Shown here piece by piece: positions 8,703-17,671 of a stretch of 31,314 nucleotides of DNA. The stretch's first letter is position 1. Each line of letters begins with the position of its first letter. The notes under the pieces were generated by a model. That model did not search any database, had not been told where the DNA came from, and was given only the letters and a program-made list of their open reading frames with translations. Where the stretch lies: the IMG/VR virus record IMGVR_UViG_3300030102_004478, positions 885-32,198 of that record. One strand, written 5' to 3'. The position numbers and the translations under genes are program-made. The stretch comes from a virus.

Positions 8703-11700
8703 ATGGCAACATACAAACTTCAAGGGCCAGACGGAAAAGTCTATCAACTTGAAGGACCAGAGGGTGCTTCAAAAGAACAACTTGTACAAGTTCTTCAATC
8801 AAAACTAACAAAACAACCATCCGCTGACCCCGAACCTGAGACAGAATCTGAAGGTTTATTCCAAGAAATTGGTGAGGGTCTTTTATCTGGCAGTTCAAAA
8901 GCTGTGCAAGGTCTGGTAGAGACCGGCACCTTACTATACGACTTAGCTGCTGACGATGACATAACATCAGATGTTTCACAAAGATTTGACGATTTCAGAG
9001 CTTCTCTTGGACTCGATCCTGTTGGTCTTCCTGGTGAGATAGCAGAAATTATCACGCAATTTGTGGTTCCGGGTGGTCTTGCTGTTAAAGCCGTGGGCAA
9101 AGGTGTCAAAGTGGCGGACAAAGTTTTGTCACCAAAAGATGTTGCGTTACTTCCTGCCCAAATAGCTGTTGATCCAATAGGGACTGTTGTTAAGAGGACA
9201 GCGGCCCTCTCTCCTAAACTTAGGGGAAAAGATATTCTAGGAACAAAGCTTGGAAAACAAAGAGAGGCTTTTCGTAAAGGGTTAAGTCCACAAGATTTGT
9301 CAAAACCACAAAAATTTGCCCTAGGTGCAGCCACCTTGGGCGCAGTTGCTGGTGCCGATGTCATGGTTGCAACAGATGATGTTACAACTATCGGTGATTT
9401 TTTTGAGGGTGGACCGACACAGACGAGTCGTGAAATAGGGCTTTCAGGTCGTGAAGAGACTCTTCGTAGAATAGGCAACAAATTAAAAATTGGTGTAGAA
9501 ACAGGGGGTATTGTTGCTGCAACACCACCAGTGTTAGGTGCTGCAGGGGCAACTCTGGGGTTTGTTGGAGACAAAGCAGCAGGAGTTGTTGCACCGGTTT
9601 TGTCTCCAATAGCACGCGCAGTTCGTGAATCTACTATTCCCAAACAAGTTGCTGATTATTTAGCTGATATTGAAGAAAGACGTATTCTTAACTCACCTAC
9701 AGAGCCATTAAAAAATATTAAGAACCCTTTTACTGGAGAAGATATACAAATACCTATTCTTGGGGGTAATCTTGGAGAAGAAACCTTAGCTAATTTTTTA
9801 TCTATCTTTCGTTCTCGTGGTTATTTACCAGAGGACGTGGCACTCCAACGCCTGTTAATTGCTGCAGAAGGCGAGGCCAGTATAAGAAACGCCAAAGCAA
9901 TATTAGCTGATTTTCAAAACAACTTGGTGTCTGTAATAGAAAAACAAAGGAAGTTAGATCCTAACGGAGTAGATACTGATCTTCTTAAACTGCAATACTT
10001 TAACAACATCGAGGCTGCTTTAACTGCGACCAAAACTGAAGACTTAAACAATGCGCTTGCAGAACTGCCAAAAGAGATAAGATTAGATGTTCGTAAAATG
10101 TCTAACCAACTTGACAGCGCACAATCTGCTATTTTAAACAGCGATTATTTTAGAAACTTAACCAGAGTTGTAGGTGTTGATCCACAGACAGGAGCAGTTG
10201 TTAATGCACAAGCTGCTGAAGATTTACAAAAAACAATACGCCGTAACTTAAATGGGTTCTTGCGCCGTAGATTTGAAATATTTGAGAACGAAAACTACAA
10301 ACCTAGCGATCAAGTTCGCGCAGAAGCCATTGATGGGTTCTTGCTCGATGACGAATCTCTTTTAACATATTTGACGAAAGGATATAACGCTGAAGCACCA
10401 GGACCTGAAACACTTAGAAAATTTGGGTTGATAGAGGAAACTTTACCTGATGGTAGTACAGAACTTGCTCTTAGAACATTAGTTGATGAGGACGCTCTCA
10501 GAGCAAGAGCATCGTTAGGCACCGATCAATTTTTAAGATTTCATCAAATAAAAAACCGGGAGGCTCTTTCTAAAAGGACTGAAATAGCCAGGAACCGATT
10601 AAATCCAGCCCTCTTTTTAAGAAAAGGAGGCTTACCAGAGTATCAAAGAAAGTTGCTTGGTGAGTTTTTAGATGTTGATGAAGCTTTTCTTGGGACAGTT
10701 GCTGACATCTCTGAGTTTAAAGCGGTTGATGCTTTTTATGGAAAGATACGAAACGAACTTGATACTAATCCTGGTCTGAGACGCTTATTCCATGACACTC
10801 GTATAAAAGTCTCTCCAAATGCTAGTCCAGAAGTAGAAGCACGCGAAATAAAAAAAGCCAGAGACAAAAATCTTGCGTTAACACAACAGGGGTTCAAAGT
10901 TCTTGACGGTGAAATCATACAATCTGGAACAGACAAAGGTTTATTACAAAACACAGTGAGTCCAGCCCTCTCAAGCTATGGATCATTGCAAGGGTTTGCT
11001 GTTCCTGAAGCAGTATTTAATTACTTAAGTAGGCCCCTAAAACAAGACGGGATCACAGCAGCTTTATTTGCAGCTTTAAATACAGGTATTCGAGCTAAAT
11101 CAACCGTTCAATACTCAAAAACTGTTTTGTCCCCGATCACCCAAATACGAAACGTTACATCTGCTTCTTTGTTTGCACTAATGCAGGGAAATGTTGGACG
11201 TGGCGCAAACTTGGCAGAGTCGTTTGACTTAGTGCTAAAAAACTTTGCTGCATCTCCAGAACCTGAAGTGTTGAAAGAACTAACGGAGCTTCAACGGCTC
11301 GGGGTTTTAGGATCCCAGGCAGAGCTTCGAGAAATCCAAGACCTGATTCGTCAAGGTGCAGGAGTTAAGGAACTAGAATCCGAAATATTTGTTGAGGGTC
11401 TCAAACGTGTACCCAGCTATTCAGAAAAAGTTAATAGAAGCAAGTTTTCTAGATTGGTTTCTGCAACAAAGAAACCCATTAAATCAGCCTTAAAAACAGC
11501 AGAGACTGCGTATGCAGGAGGCGATGATCTTTGGAAAATATATAACTTTAAGTTTGAACAACAGAAGCTAGTCAATGCTTTTAGAGGCGTAAGCCCAGAG
11601 GACATATATCAAACAATAAAAGGGCAACCAGCACCTCAAGGGGCGATTATTAATGTAGACCGATTGATAACAGAAGAGGCGGCGGACATTGTTCGTAATA

Positions 11701-13157
11701 CTGTGCCAAACTACAACATGGTGCCCGAAGTCATCAAGGGGCTTCGCAAGGTCCCGCTTATCGGAAACTTCATTTCTTTCCCTGCTGAAATTATAAGGAC
11801 AGGGACAAATACAATTAATCGTGGCATTAAAGAACTGGCCTCTAAAAACCCAGAGCTACAAAAGACGGGGCTAAGGCGATTAACTGGTGCAATATTTACT
11901 GCGGGTGTAGTGCCAGTAGCTTTACAAAACTTAGCGATATCACTCACAGGTGTAGCAAAAGAAGAACTTGAAGCCTACAAAAAAGCTTTGGGTCCTTCTT
12001 GGCAGAAAGAGGCACGCTTAATACCAACAGGCAGAGATGAAAACGGTCTTCCGCTGTTTATTAATTACAGCTTTGCTAACCCTTATGAGCTAATTGAATC
12101 TATGGGTATAGCAGCCTTAAACGCTTATGATGAAGCGTTGGCTAGAGGACAGGACTACACTAAAGCCGTAAGTGACGCTATGTTAGCTCCGATAGCAAAG
12201 TTTTTTGAACCTTTTATCGGTGAGTCCATCGTTTATGCAAGATTTGCTGATGCTTTTCTTCGTGATGGTGAAACGGAAACAGGTGCCAGGCTCTACGCAG
12301 TAGAAGACTCTGATGGCGATAAAAACTATCGTCGATTCCTACATATTATGGATGCGTTTTTACCTAATTTTGTGCCTATTTCAACAAACTTGGGAGAACC
12401 ACAGGTAAAACGATTTGCTAGGTCTTTCATTAATTCCACCGGTCTTTTTGATGAAACAGTGTCTGAAAAAGACAAAATAGGGGTTGAGAGACAAATTGTT
12501 GGTGAGTTACTACGAGGCATAACAGGATTAACTGAAGAAGCGATAAACGTGGAACGCGGACTTGAGTTTGTGGGACTTGAGTACAAAACAGCTGACCAAA
12601 GTGCCTCTTCAATCTTTAACAGGGTAGGTACAGATAAAAACCTGGCAAACCCCGATGCAATTTATGATGCTTTTGTTTCAGCAAACGAAGCCAAATATCG
12701 GGTAGATACCAGGTTAAAATTAATCTTGGAAGAACTCGATAAGCTTGGTGTAAGTAAAAATAAAATTAGATCGGGTTTAGAAAGGAAGGTAGGGTCGGAC
12801 AACTTATCTCTAATTATGCGAGGCAAGTTCCAACCGTTTGAGATTTCGGAAGGTATTGAAAGTGTGATGCGTGACAACAAAACCTGGCCTTTAGTGCCTA
12901 AAGCTAGGATCAGAGCTTACGTTAAAGCACAGAGACGTGTACCGTTAAAGCAAGAAGATGTGCAAAAAGATGTTACAGAAGAAACAAAACCACAGGCTGC
13001 TGCACCATCTACCCCAACAACTCCTGTACCTACAGCAGGTATAAACATACCCGATGTTCAACCACCAATAGGTCCAGTATCACAAACATCTCCTATACTG
13101 ATACCGGACCCGATAACCAGAGCGTTAGCAGAACAACTGGAGGCAAGACGTGGATAG
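8703..13157 (+). CDS. Large internal virion (ejection-type) protein, 1484 aa
   Basis: The largest gene here. Its first 35 residues resemble a small repeat-like module (KLQGPDGKVYQLEGPEGASK). About 130-320 are Gly/Ala/Val-rich with several moderately hydrophobic stretches. The middle (about 360-960) is strongly helical and charged. Around 1058-1083 there is a hydrophobic segment (LTGAIFTAGVVPVALQNLAI), followed at about 1100 by RLIPTGRDENGLPLFINYSF, a pattern I have seen in large structural proteins of marine podoviruses. A Pro/Thr-rich tail (about 1425-1475) ends in ARG. Size and position, last before the lysozyme gene, match T7 gp16-type ejection proteins, but I see no lytic transglycosylase active-site motif at the N-terminus. 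It overlaps the lysozyme gene by 8 bp. Confidence 0.6.
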   Translation: MATYKLQGPDGKVYQLEGPEGASKEQLVQVLQSKLTKQPSADPEPETESEGLFQEIGEGLLSGSSKAVQGLVETGTLLYDLAADDDITSDVSQRFDDFRASLGLDPVGLPGEIAEIITQFVVPGGLAVKAVGKGVKVADKVLSPKDVALLPAQIAVDPIGTVVKRTAALSPKLRGKDILGTKLGKQREAFRKGLSPQDLSKPQKFALGAATLGAVAGADVMVATDDVTTIGDFFEGGPTQTSREIGLSGREETLRRIGNKLKIGVETGGIVAATPPVLGAAGATLGFVGDKAAGVVAPVLSPIARAVRESTIPKQVADYLADIEERRILNSPTEPLKNIKNPFTGEDIQIPILGGNLGEETLANFLSIFRSRGYLPEDVALQRLLIAAEGEASIRNAKAILADFQNNLVSVIEKQRKLDPNGVDTDLLKLQYFNNIEAALTATKTEDLNNALAELPKEIRLDVRKMSNQLDSAQSAILNSDYFRNLTRVVGVDPQTGAVVNAQAAEDLQKTIRRNLNGFLRRRFEIFENENYKPSDQVRAEAIDGFLLDDESLLTYLTKGYNAEAPGPETLRKFGLIEETLPDGSTELALRTLVDEDALRARASLGTDQFLRFHQIKNREALSKRTEIARNRLNPALFLRKGGLPEYQRKLLGEFLDVDEAFLGTVADISEFKAVDAFYGKIRNELDTNPGLRRLFHDTRIKVSPNASPEVEAREIKKARDKNLALTQQGFKVLDGEIIQSGTDKGLLQNTVSPALSSYGSLQGFAVPEAVFNYLSRPLKQDGITAALFAALNTGIRAKSTVQYSKTVLSPITQIRNVTSASLFALMQGNVGRGANLAESFDLVLKNFAASPEPEVLKELTELQRLGVLGSQAELREIQDLIRQGAGVKELESEIFVEGLKRVPSYSEKVNRSKFSRLVSATKKPIKSALKTAETAYAGGDDLWKIYNFKFEQQKLVNAFRGVSPEDIYQTIKGQPAPQGAIINVDRLITEEAADIVRNTVPNYNMVPEVIKGLRKVPLIGNFISFPAEIIRTGTNTINRGIKELASKNPELQKTGLRRLTGAIFTAGVVPVALQNLAISLTGVAKEELEAYKKALGPSWQKEARLIPTGRDENGLPLFINYSFANPYELIESMGIAALNAYDEALARGQDYTKAVSDAMLAPIAKFFEPFIGESIVYARFADAFLRDGETETGARLYAVEDSDGDKNYRRFLHIMDAFLPNFVPISTNLGEPQVKRFARSFINSTGLFDETVSEKDKIGVERQIVGELLRGITGLTEEAINVERGLEFVGLEYKTADQSASSIFNRVGTDKNLANPDAIYDAFVSANEAKYRVDTRLKLILEELDKLGVSKNKIRSGLERKVGSDNLSLIMRGKFQPFEISEGIESVMRDNKTWPLVPKARIRAYVKAQRRVPLKQEDVQKDVTEETKPQAAAPSTPTTPVPTAGINIPDVQPPIGPVSQTSPILIPDPITRALAEQLEARRG

Positions 13158-13578
13158 ACAAAGACTTTTTGCACAACTCCGATTACATGAGGGTGTCGAA
13201 CACAAGCCATACCAATGTACCGCTGGATACATGACCATAGGCGTGGGCCGTAACATCGAGGAACGTGGATTGTCCGACGATGAGATCGACTACATCCTCA
13301 ACAATGATGTCAACATTGCCACCGACGAACTGGTCAGAACTTTTGATTGGTACGCTGACCTTGATGAAGTGCGTCAGCGCGTCGTGGTAGATATGGTATT
13401 TAACCTTGGAATGCCCCGCTTCCAACAATTTAAAAAGATGATCCAAGCTTTGGATGAGGGAGACTACAAAGAAGCATCAATCCAGATGATGGATTCCAGG
13501 TGGGCATCTCAGGTAGGGCAGCGTTCAGAGCGTTTACGGGACATGATGGAAAGTGGCGAGGACTCGTCAGACTTTTAG
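13150..13578 (+). CDS. T4-type lysozyme / endolysin (GH24)
   Basis: 142 aa; GTG start with GGAGG at 13139-13143, overlapping the end of the 1484-aa gene. It hydrolyses the MurNAc-GlcNAc bond in peptidoglycan. The catalytic signature is RLHEGVEHKPYQCTAGYMTI: Glu14, then Cys23 eight residues on, then Thr29 five further on, i.e. E-x8-C-x5-T, the variant in which Cys replaces the T4 Asp20 (also known from P1-type endolysins). GVGRN follows at 31-35, and the C-terminal VFNLGMPRFQQFKKM and SRWASQVGQRSERL match the family's end. No signal peptide or SAR anchor is visible, so it should need a holin, which I do not find nearby. Being last in the virion operon it could also be virion-associated, but its full single-domain length favours lysis. 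Confidence 0.92.
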   Translation: MDRQRLFAQLRLHEGVEHKPYQCTAGYMTIGVGRNIEERGLSDDEIDYILNNDVNIATDELVRTFDWYADLDEVRQRVVVDMVFNLGMPRFQQFKKMIQALDEGDYKEASIQMMDSRWASQVGQRSERLRDMMESGEDSSDF

Positions 13579-15473
13579 CCAACCTCGCCCCAGTTGTCGC
13601 CTAACTCCTGATCTACGCTGCTTGGCACACGAAGATCAACACAAGTCTCCATAATTTCTTTAATTCGTGATGCTTGTTCCTCGGTGCTAATACTAAAACA
13701 CAACTCGTCGTGTACGGTCAGCAGAGGCACTAAACCCTCTTTGTAGCAGTCAACCATAGCCTTCTTTGTTTGGTCCGCTGCAGAGCCTTGTATGAGTTTG
13801 TTAAGGGCCTTATATGTAAACGCTCTGCGTATACCAGGACCATACTCTTTGATAGCCTCTTCGTGTTTTAGTGGTTTGTTATAACCAAAGCTATTTGGCT
13901 CCCACATGTCAAACCTACATTTTCTACCAAGTAGCGTTCGTATCTGTCCATGTCTAGCCGCTTTTGAGGCAACCATGTCTGCTAGACCTTTAACAAACGG
14001 GACTTTGTCGTGATAAGAGTTTAGTAGAGTCTTTGCTTCCTGTTTGGTTATATCAAGCGTATTTGCTAGTTTGCCCTGGCCCATGCCATACATGATCCCA
14101 AGATTGACAGTCTTTGCTTGCTTCCTGGTAATGCTTGCCATGTCAGCCACCATCTGATGAAAGTCCACCTCAGAGTCATGGTAAGCACTGACGATGCTCT
14201 CTACAGATGGATTTGGGTTGTGGTCCGAAAGAAGAGAGCAATAGTGAACCAATAACCTTGGCTCTTGGCTTGAGTAATCAAAAGATCCCCACTGGTCTCC
14301 CTCTTCTGGGATAAACAAACCACGAATCATCTGTTTAATCTCTGGGTCCCTTGCAGGTATCTGTTGCAGGTTTGGGTTACTTGAACTAAACCGCCCTGTC
14401 ACAGTGCCGCCGTCATCAGATCGCAACTGATTAAACTCACAATGTATTCTGCTGTTATGCTCGTATCTTAAAATAGAGTCGATAAAGGTGCTGCTGGCTT
14501 TGTTTAGCTCTCTGATTTTAAGGATCTTGTGAGCTACCTCGTGTGTACAGGCTTGTAAGAATGCTTTTGTTATTGATGGCTGCCCTGACTTTTCTGTGGT
14601 TGTGTACGGTATTTGATAGTAGTCGAGCACAGATGCAACACTTGTCGCTACCCAGGGTTCTACCAAAATACCTGTGTCCTTTTTAACACTAGCAAGCAGT
14701 TCTTTCTCTCGCTTTTGTAGTATGCTTTTCGTTTGTTCGGCCCTGTTTAAGTCAACGCGCACTCCCTTTTCTCGCATATCAAGAAGCAGTGGCGTTAGAG
14801 AAGTCTCTAACTCAAAAATATGAGTTAGCTCTTTCTTGTTTATCTCTGCCTTCAATATGTTCCACAAAGAAAATGTAAGACTTGCATCCTGCTCTGCGTA
14901 TGTACCAACATATTTAGCAGGGAGCTTCCATAGCTCTGCCTTTGCGTCGATACCCCAGCTAGAGGCAGCGGCACGTAACATCTTTTCACTTTTTACTGAG
15001 CCAACATAGTCGTAGCCAAGTGCATTTAACGAGTATGAAAACCTGTTTTCATCCAACAACGGCGCAGCAATCATGGTATCTACTATTTTCCCAGCCACCG
15101 TGATGCCCTCATGCCGCAACCAGCCCAGGTCATAAGTCGCATTGTGAAAGACTTTTGTAATATATGGTGTGTCGAGTTGTTTCTGCAGCCACTTAAAAAC
15201 TATGTTGGGAGCTAGATTACCGCCGCCTTCGTGTCTAACAGGAAAATACCCTGTGTAATCGCCTGTAGAAACAGCAACACCAATCACATACCCGTCACCA
15301 CGAACCCATCCAGGCCCTAAAGTTCTTAGGTTCGGGTCTTTTGTTTCTAGGTCTATGGCTATGGTGTCAACATGTGTTAGATCTGGAAAGCTTTGTGGAG
15401 CACACCAATCAACCTCTATCTGATCTAACTCTTGTCTTTCAATCCAGTTAATTGTGCTTGTGTCTTTAGTCAT
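13575..15473 (-). CDS. polA: DNA polymerase I family A (3'-5' exonuclease + polymerase)
   Basis: 632 aa; replicative phage polymerase. Proofreading motifs: Exo I DLETKD with Asp41/Glu43, Exo II NATYDLGW with Asp115, Exo III YAEQD with Asp196. Polymerase motif A is FDYSSQEPRLLVHY (Asp399, Glu404); motif B is TRKQAKTVNLGIMYGMG (Arg450, Lys454, Leu458, Tyr462); motif C is LLTVHDELCF (His588-Asp589-Glu590). There is no 5'-3' exonuclease domain, as usual for phages. Leu458 aligns with E. coli Phe762. Promoter-distal gene of the leftward replication operon; its ATG overlaps the upstream gene by 8 bp. Its stop (TAA) overlaps the convergent lysozyme stop by 4 bp. Confidence 0.96.
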   Translation of the reverse strand: MTKDTSTINWIERQELDQIEVDWCAPQSFPDLTHVDTIAIDLETKDPNLRTLGPGWVRGDGYVIGVAVSTGDYTGYFPVRHEGGGNLAPNIVFKWLQKQLDTPYITKVFHNATYDLGWLRHEGITVAGKIVDTMIAAPLLDENRFSYSLNALGYDYVGSVKSEKMLRAAASSWGIDAKAELWKLPAKYVGTYAEQDASLTFSLWNILKAEINKKELTHIFELETSLTPLLLDMREKGVRVDLNRAEQTKSILQKREKELLASVKKDTGILVEPWVATSVASVLDYYQIPYTTTEKSGQPSITKAFLQACTHEVAHKILKIRELNKASSTFIDSILRYEHNSRIHCEFNQLRSDDGGTVTGRFSSSNPNLQQIPARDPEIKQMIRGLFIPEEGDQWGSFDYSSQEPRLLVHYCSLLSDHNPNPSVESIVSAYHDSEVDFHQMVADMASITRKQAKTVNLGIMYGMGQGKLANTLDITKQEAKTLLNSYHDKVPFVKGLADMVASKAARHGQIRTLLGRKCRFDMWEPNSFGYNKPLKHEEAIKEYGPGIRRAFTYKALNKLIQGSAADQTKKAMVDCYKEGLVPLLTVHDELCFSISTEEQASRIKEIMETCVDLRVPSSVDQELGDNWGEVG

Positions 15474-15726
15474 CAGTAGAATCCAATAGCTCTTCTATAT
15501 CTTCAAGAGTTCCAGGCCAAACATATATGGGAGTGTCCTCACCGACATAAGCCCCTTGAATATTAAACTCAAAGTATTCCATCGCCTCTTTTGCGGTCAT
15601 ACCATCACGACCCATTAAAGTCTGAAACATCTTTGATGCGTCATATACGATGATGTAACCTTCTTTACCCCAAAGTTCGGTAAAGCCTATAATCGCGTCG
15701 TCAAATCCATCTGCTATCTGTGCCAT
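15466..15726 (-). CDS. Small conserved phage protein (GEDTPIYV motif)
   Basis: 86 aa, acidic. Contains YEFN-like helix MTAKEAMEYFEFNIQGAYVG followed by EDTPIYVW, a short pattern common in small phage proteins that often lie beside DUF3310 genes. The N-terminal part (FDDAIIGFTELWGKEGYIIV) looks like a beta-alpha unit. No catalytic residues are evident. It overlaps the DUF3310 gene upstream by 26 bp and polA downstream by 8 bp, so expression is likely coupled to both. Function unknown; a role in nucleotide or replication control is only suggested by position. Confidence 0.7.
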   Translation of the reverse strand: MAQIADGFDDAIIGFTELWGKEGYIIVYDASKMFQTLMGRDGMTAKEAMEYFEFNIQGAYVGEDTPIYVWPGTLEDIEELLDSTDD

Positions 15727-15934
15727 GTTTGATATCCATCATACGTTTTATAAACCACATCGCTTTCTCAAGATCTTCTTCGCCGTTTTTTTCGGCCCAT
15801 CTCCATAAATATTTAATAGCTGATCCTGTGCAATACGCTTCTATGCCTTTCAGGTTTTGGACTGCGGCAGTAATCGCCTCAATGCATTCAAGATCATTTC
15901 GTTTATAGTGAGACGGGTTAATCTTATCTGTCAT
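15701..15934 (-). CDS. DUF3310 protein
   Basis: 77 aa. INPSHYKRNDLECIEAI followed by AYCTGSAIKYLWRWAEKNG and EEDLEKAMWFIKRM covers the entire DUF3310 signature (NPxHYK, ECIEAI, GxxIKYLWR, EDLxKAxW). The domain also occurs in T7 gp1.7, a nucleotide kinase, so a link to dTMP/dGMP handling is possible; on its own the domain has no proven activity. The ATG overlaps the helicase TGA (ATGA, 4 bp), and the gene overlaps the 86-aa gene by 26 bp. Placement between helicase and polymerase genes fits a nucleotide or replication accessory. Confidence 0.85.
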   Translation of the reverse strand: MTDKINPSHYKRNDLECIEAITAAVQNLKGIEAYCTGSAIKYLWRWAEKNGEEDLEKAMWFIKRMMDIKHGTDSRWI

Positions 15935-17454
15935 AGCTCGTACCTGTACTTTGTTTCACTGTCTACGATATGCAGATTTTGTTTTGTTCGAGTGACTGCT
16001 GTGTAAAAAACACGGTGTTCGTCGTCCGGCGATTGTTGCAAGGTTTTGTGTGGCATGTAACCCATGTCCGTCAACAAAACTACATTGTCGTCTTCTCCTC
16101 CCTTCATGCGATGTATAGTGCTCAAAGCTATATCAGGAGTCTTTTTTATACCTTTCTTTCTTCGTTTGATAGCAGCAATGTAGTCTCTGTCCTCTCGTGA
16201 TAAATTAATCACGTCCTCTGCCGGGACTTCTTTCTTAACCATCAATCCGTGATTTTTTCTAAGTTCTTCAAAAGAAACACGTTTACTACTGTCCTCTATC
16301 TCTAGTGTTTTTGCAGATCCCCAAGCAACAGAGGCATAGTTCCCTCTTTTTGGACAGTTGATATACAAACTTTTTGCTTGCTCTATGGTTATAGACCCGT
16401 TCTTCTGCAACTCTTCCCATACTTCCATGCTGTTAAGTTGCGAGACATCAAAACTTAGATGTCCGTTCTTTAAAAACAAAACACCGTCTCTTCTTAAATT
16501 ATCTGCAAGTTCGTTAAGTTGCTTGGATGTACGTGACATAACAGTCCACGAACCTTGATCCATGTCTATCTCATCAAAGCTCATGTGATAGTTAATTGAT
16601 CCTTCGTGCGCAGTAGACCGCCAATCTTTAGGCTGACGAACAGAAATACGTTTAGCTAAGGTAGCAGCTAACCCGTGAACTGCTTGTGGCACTCGATAGG
16701 ACTGCTCTAAAACCTGGATGTTAGTGCATGCTTTCAACATCTTGGTTACGTCAACTCCGGTGTATCTAAAAATAGCTTGGTCATCGTCACCCGCATACCA
16801 CACACGTTTAGCTTGTTTCTTCAACACGTCAACCTGCTGCCACTGCAACGGGGTAAGGTCCTGTGCTTCGTCTATAATTAATACGTCGATAGTAGGGCCA
16901 TTGCCCTGCTTGACCATAAGATCAATCATGTCTGTAAAGTCGTATTTACCTAGCTCTTCCTTGTAAGACGCATATACTTTGTTTAGTTTTTCTAACAAAG
17001 GCCACCTTACATTGTGGTCTCCAAAATCGTTGTACTCACGCTCCAAAGGCACACACCGCATTTTGGCTCTGTGTATCAGCGTTAGGTATTTGTTACCTTC
17101 TTTGGCAGATAGCTGTAAGATTCCGTCAGCATCGTAGACATCCCTGTTATCAAACGACATCCCCATTTGAGCACCAACCTGTTTAAGATCGTAAACATTG
17201 ACAATCTCTTCTTTGCGTAACCCCAGAAACCTGAAACCCATTGAATGAAGGGTTCTAAAATAAGGGGTGTCTTTCTCTGTTAAGTTAAAGTTAGCACCGA
17301 CCCGTTCCCTCGCTTCGTGTATGGCCTTTCTTGAAAAAGAACAAAAAGCAATCCTGTCAGGTGTGGTGCCCCTGTCTAACTCTTGCTGAATAATGTTCAT
17401 CAAGGTATATGTTTTGCCACACCCAGGTGGTCCAAAAATTAATTGCTCACTCAT
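15931..17454 (-). CDS. UvrD/Rep-like superfamily 1 DNA helicase
   Basis: 507 aa; ATP-dependent DNA unwinding. Motif I (Walker A) GPPGCGKT at 8-15, a TxH motif RTLHSMGF at 67-74, motif II DEAQD at 195-199, motif III GDDDQAIFRYTG at 222-233, motif IV LEQSYRVP, motif V STIHRMKGGEDDNVVLL, and motif VI VFYTAVTRTKQNL near the end. It is shorter than bacterial UvrD or Rep (about 670-720 aa) because the 1B/2B insertions are reduced. It sits between an HTH protein and DUF3310 in the replication operon, and no DnaB-type or T7 gp4-type helicase is visible in the window, so this may be the fork helicase, perhaps with the SNF2 protein. Direction of unwinding cannot be read from sequence. Confidence 0.93.
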   Translation of the reverse strand: MSEQLIFGPPGCGKTYTLMNIIQQELDRGTTPDRIAFCSFSRKAIHEARERVGANFNLTEKDTPYFRTLHSMGFRFLGLRKEEIVNVYDLKQVGAQMGMSFDNRDVYDADGILQLSAKEGNKYLTLIHRAKMRCVPLEREYNDFGDHNVRWPLLEKLNKVYASYKEELGKYDFTDMIDLMVKQGNGPTIDVLIIDEAQDLTPLQWQQVDVLKKQAKRVWYAGDDDQAIFRYTGVDVTKMLKACTNIQVLEQSYRVPQAVHGLAATLAKRISVRQPKDWRSTAHEGSINYHMSFDEIDMDQGSWTVMSRTSKQLNELADNLRRDGVLFLKNGHLSFDVSQLNSMEVWEELQKNGSITIEQAKSLYINCPKRGNYASVAWGSAKTLEIEDSSKRVSFEELRKNHGLMVKKEVPAEDVINLSREDRDYIAAIKRRKKGIKKTPDIALSTIHRMKGGEDDNVVLLTDMGYMPHKTLQQSPDDEHRVFYTAVTRTKQNLHIVDSETKYRYEL

Positions 17455-17671
17455 GGTTTATCTTTTCCATCCATTGTTCTATCTCCTTTGTCTTCCATCG
17501 TATGGACCTTCCAATCTTGTACGGTGGGGGCAGCTTTTCATTGCGCACCCACCGGTATACCGTTGACCGGCTCACATTTAATAGGTCACATAGATCAGAC
17601 ACATTTAACAAACCGTGTAGATACACAGTCCTATGTCTGTGCGTAGGTTCCAAGGACTTAAAATGGTGCAT
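17447..17671 (-). CDS. HTH_17 (excisionase/AlpA-like) DNA-binding protein
   Basis: 74 aa from the preferred ATG at 17671: AAGGAG lies 9 bases before it, whereas the ATG at 17680 sits directly on the Shine-Dalgarno bases. LLNVSDLCDLLNVSRSTVYR followed by WVRNEKLPPPYKIGRSIRWK is the complete MerR-like HTH_17 fold (helix-turn-helix plus wing) seen in excisionases and AlpA regulators. It overlaps the primase end and the helicase start. No integrase is present here, so a role in replication initiation or transcription control is more likely than excision (inference). Possible targets are the repeat motifs at 20577-20603 and 30271-30357. Confidence 0.85.
   Translation of the reverse strand: MHHFKSLEPTHRHRTVYLHGLLNVSDLCDLLNVSRSTVYRWVRNEKLPPPYKIGRSIRWKTKEIEQWMEKINHE

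Noticed and set aside
8795-9643. 282-aa minus-strand frame inside the large virion gene
   Set aside because: Antisense shadow: low-complexity Pro/Ser/Thr sequence caused by codon bias of the real gene.
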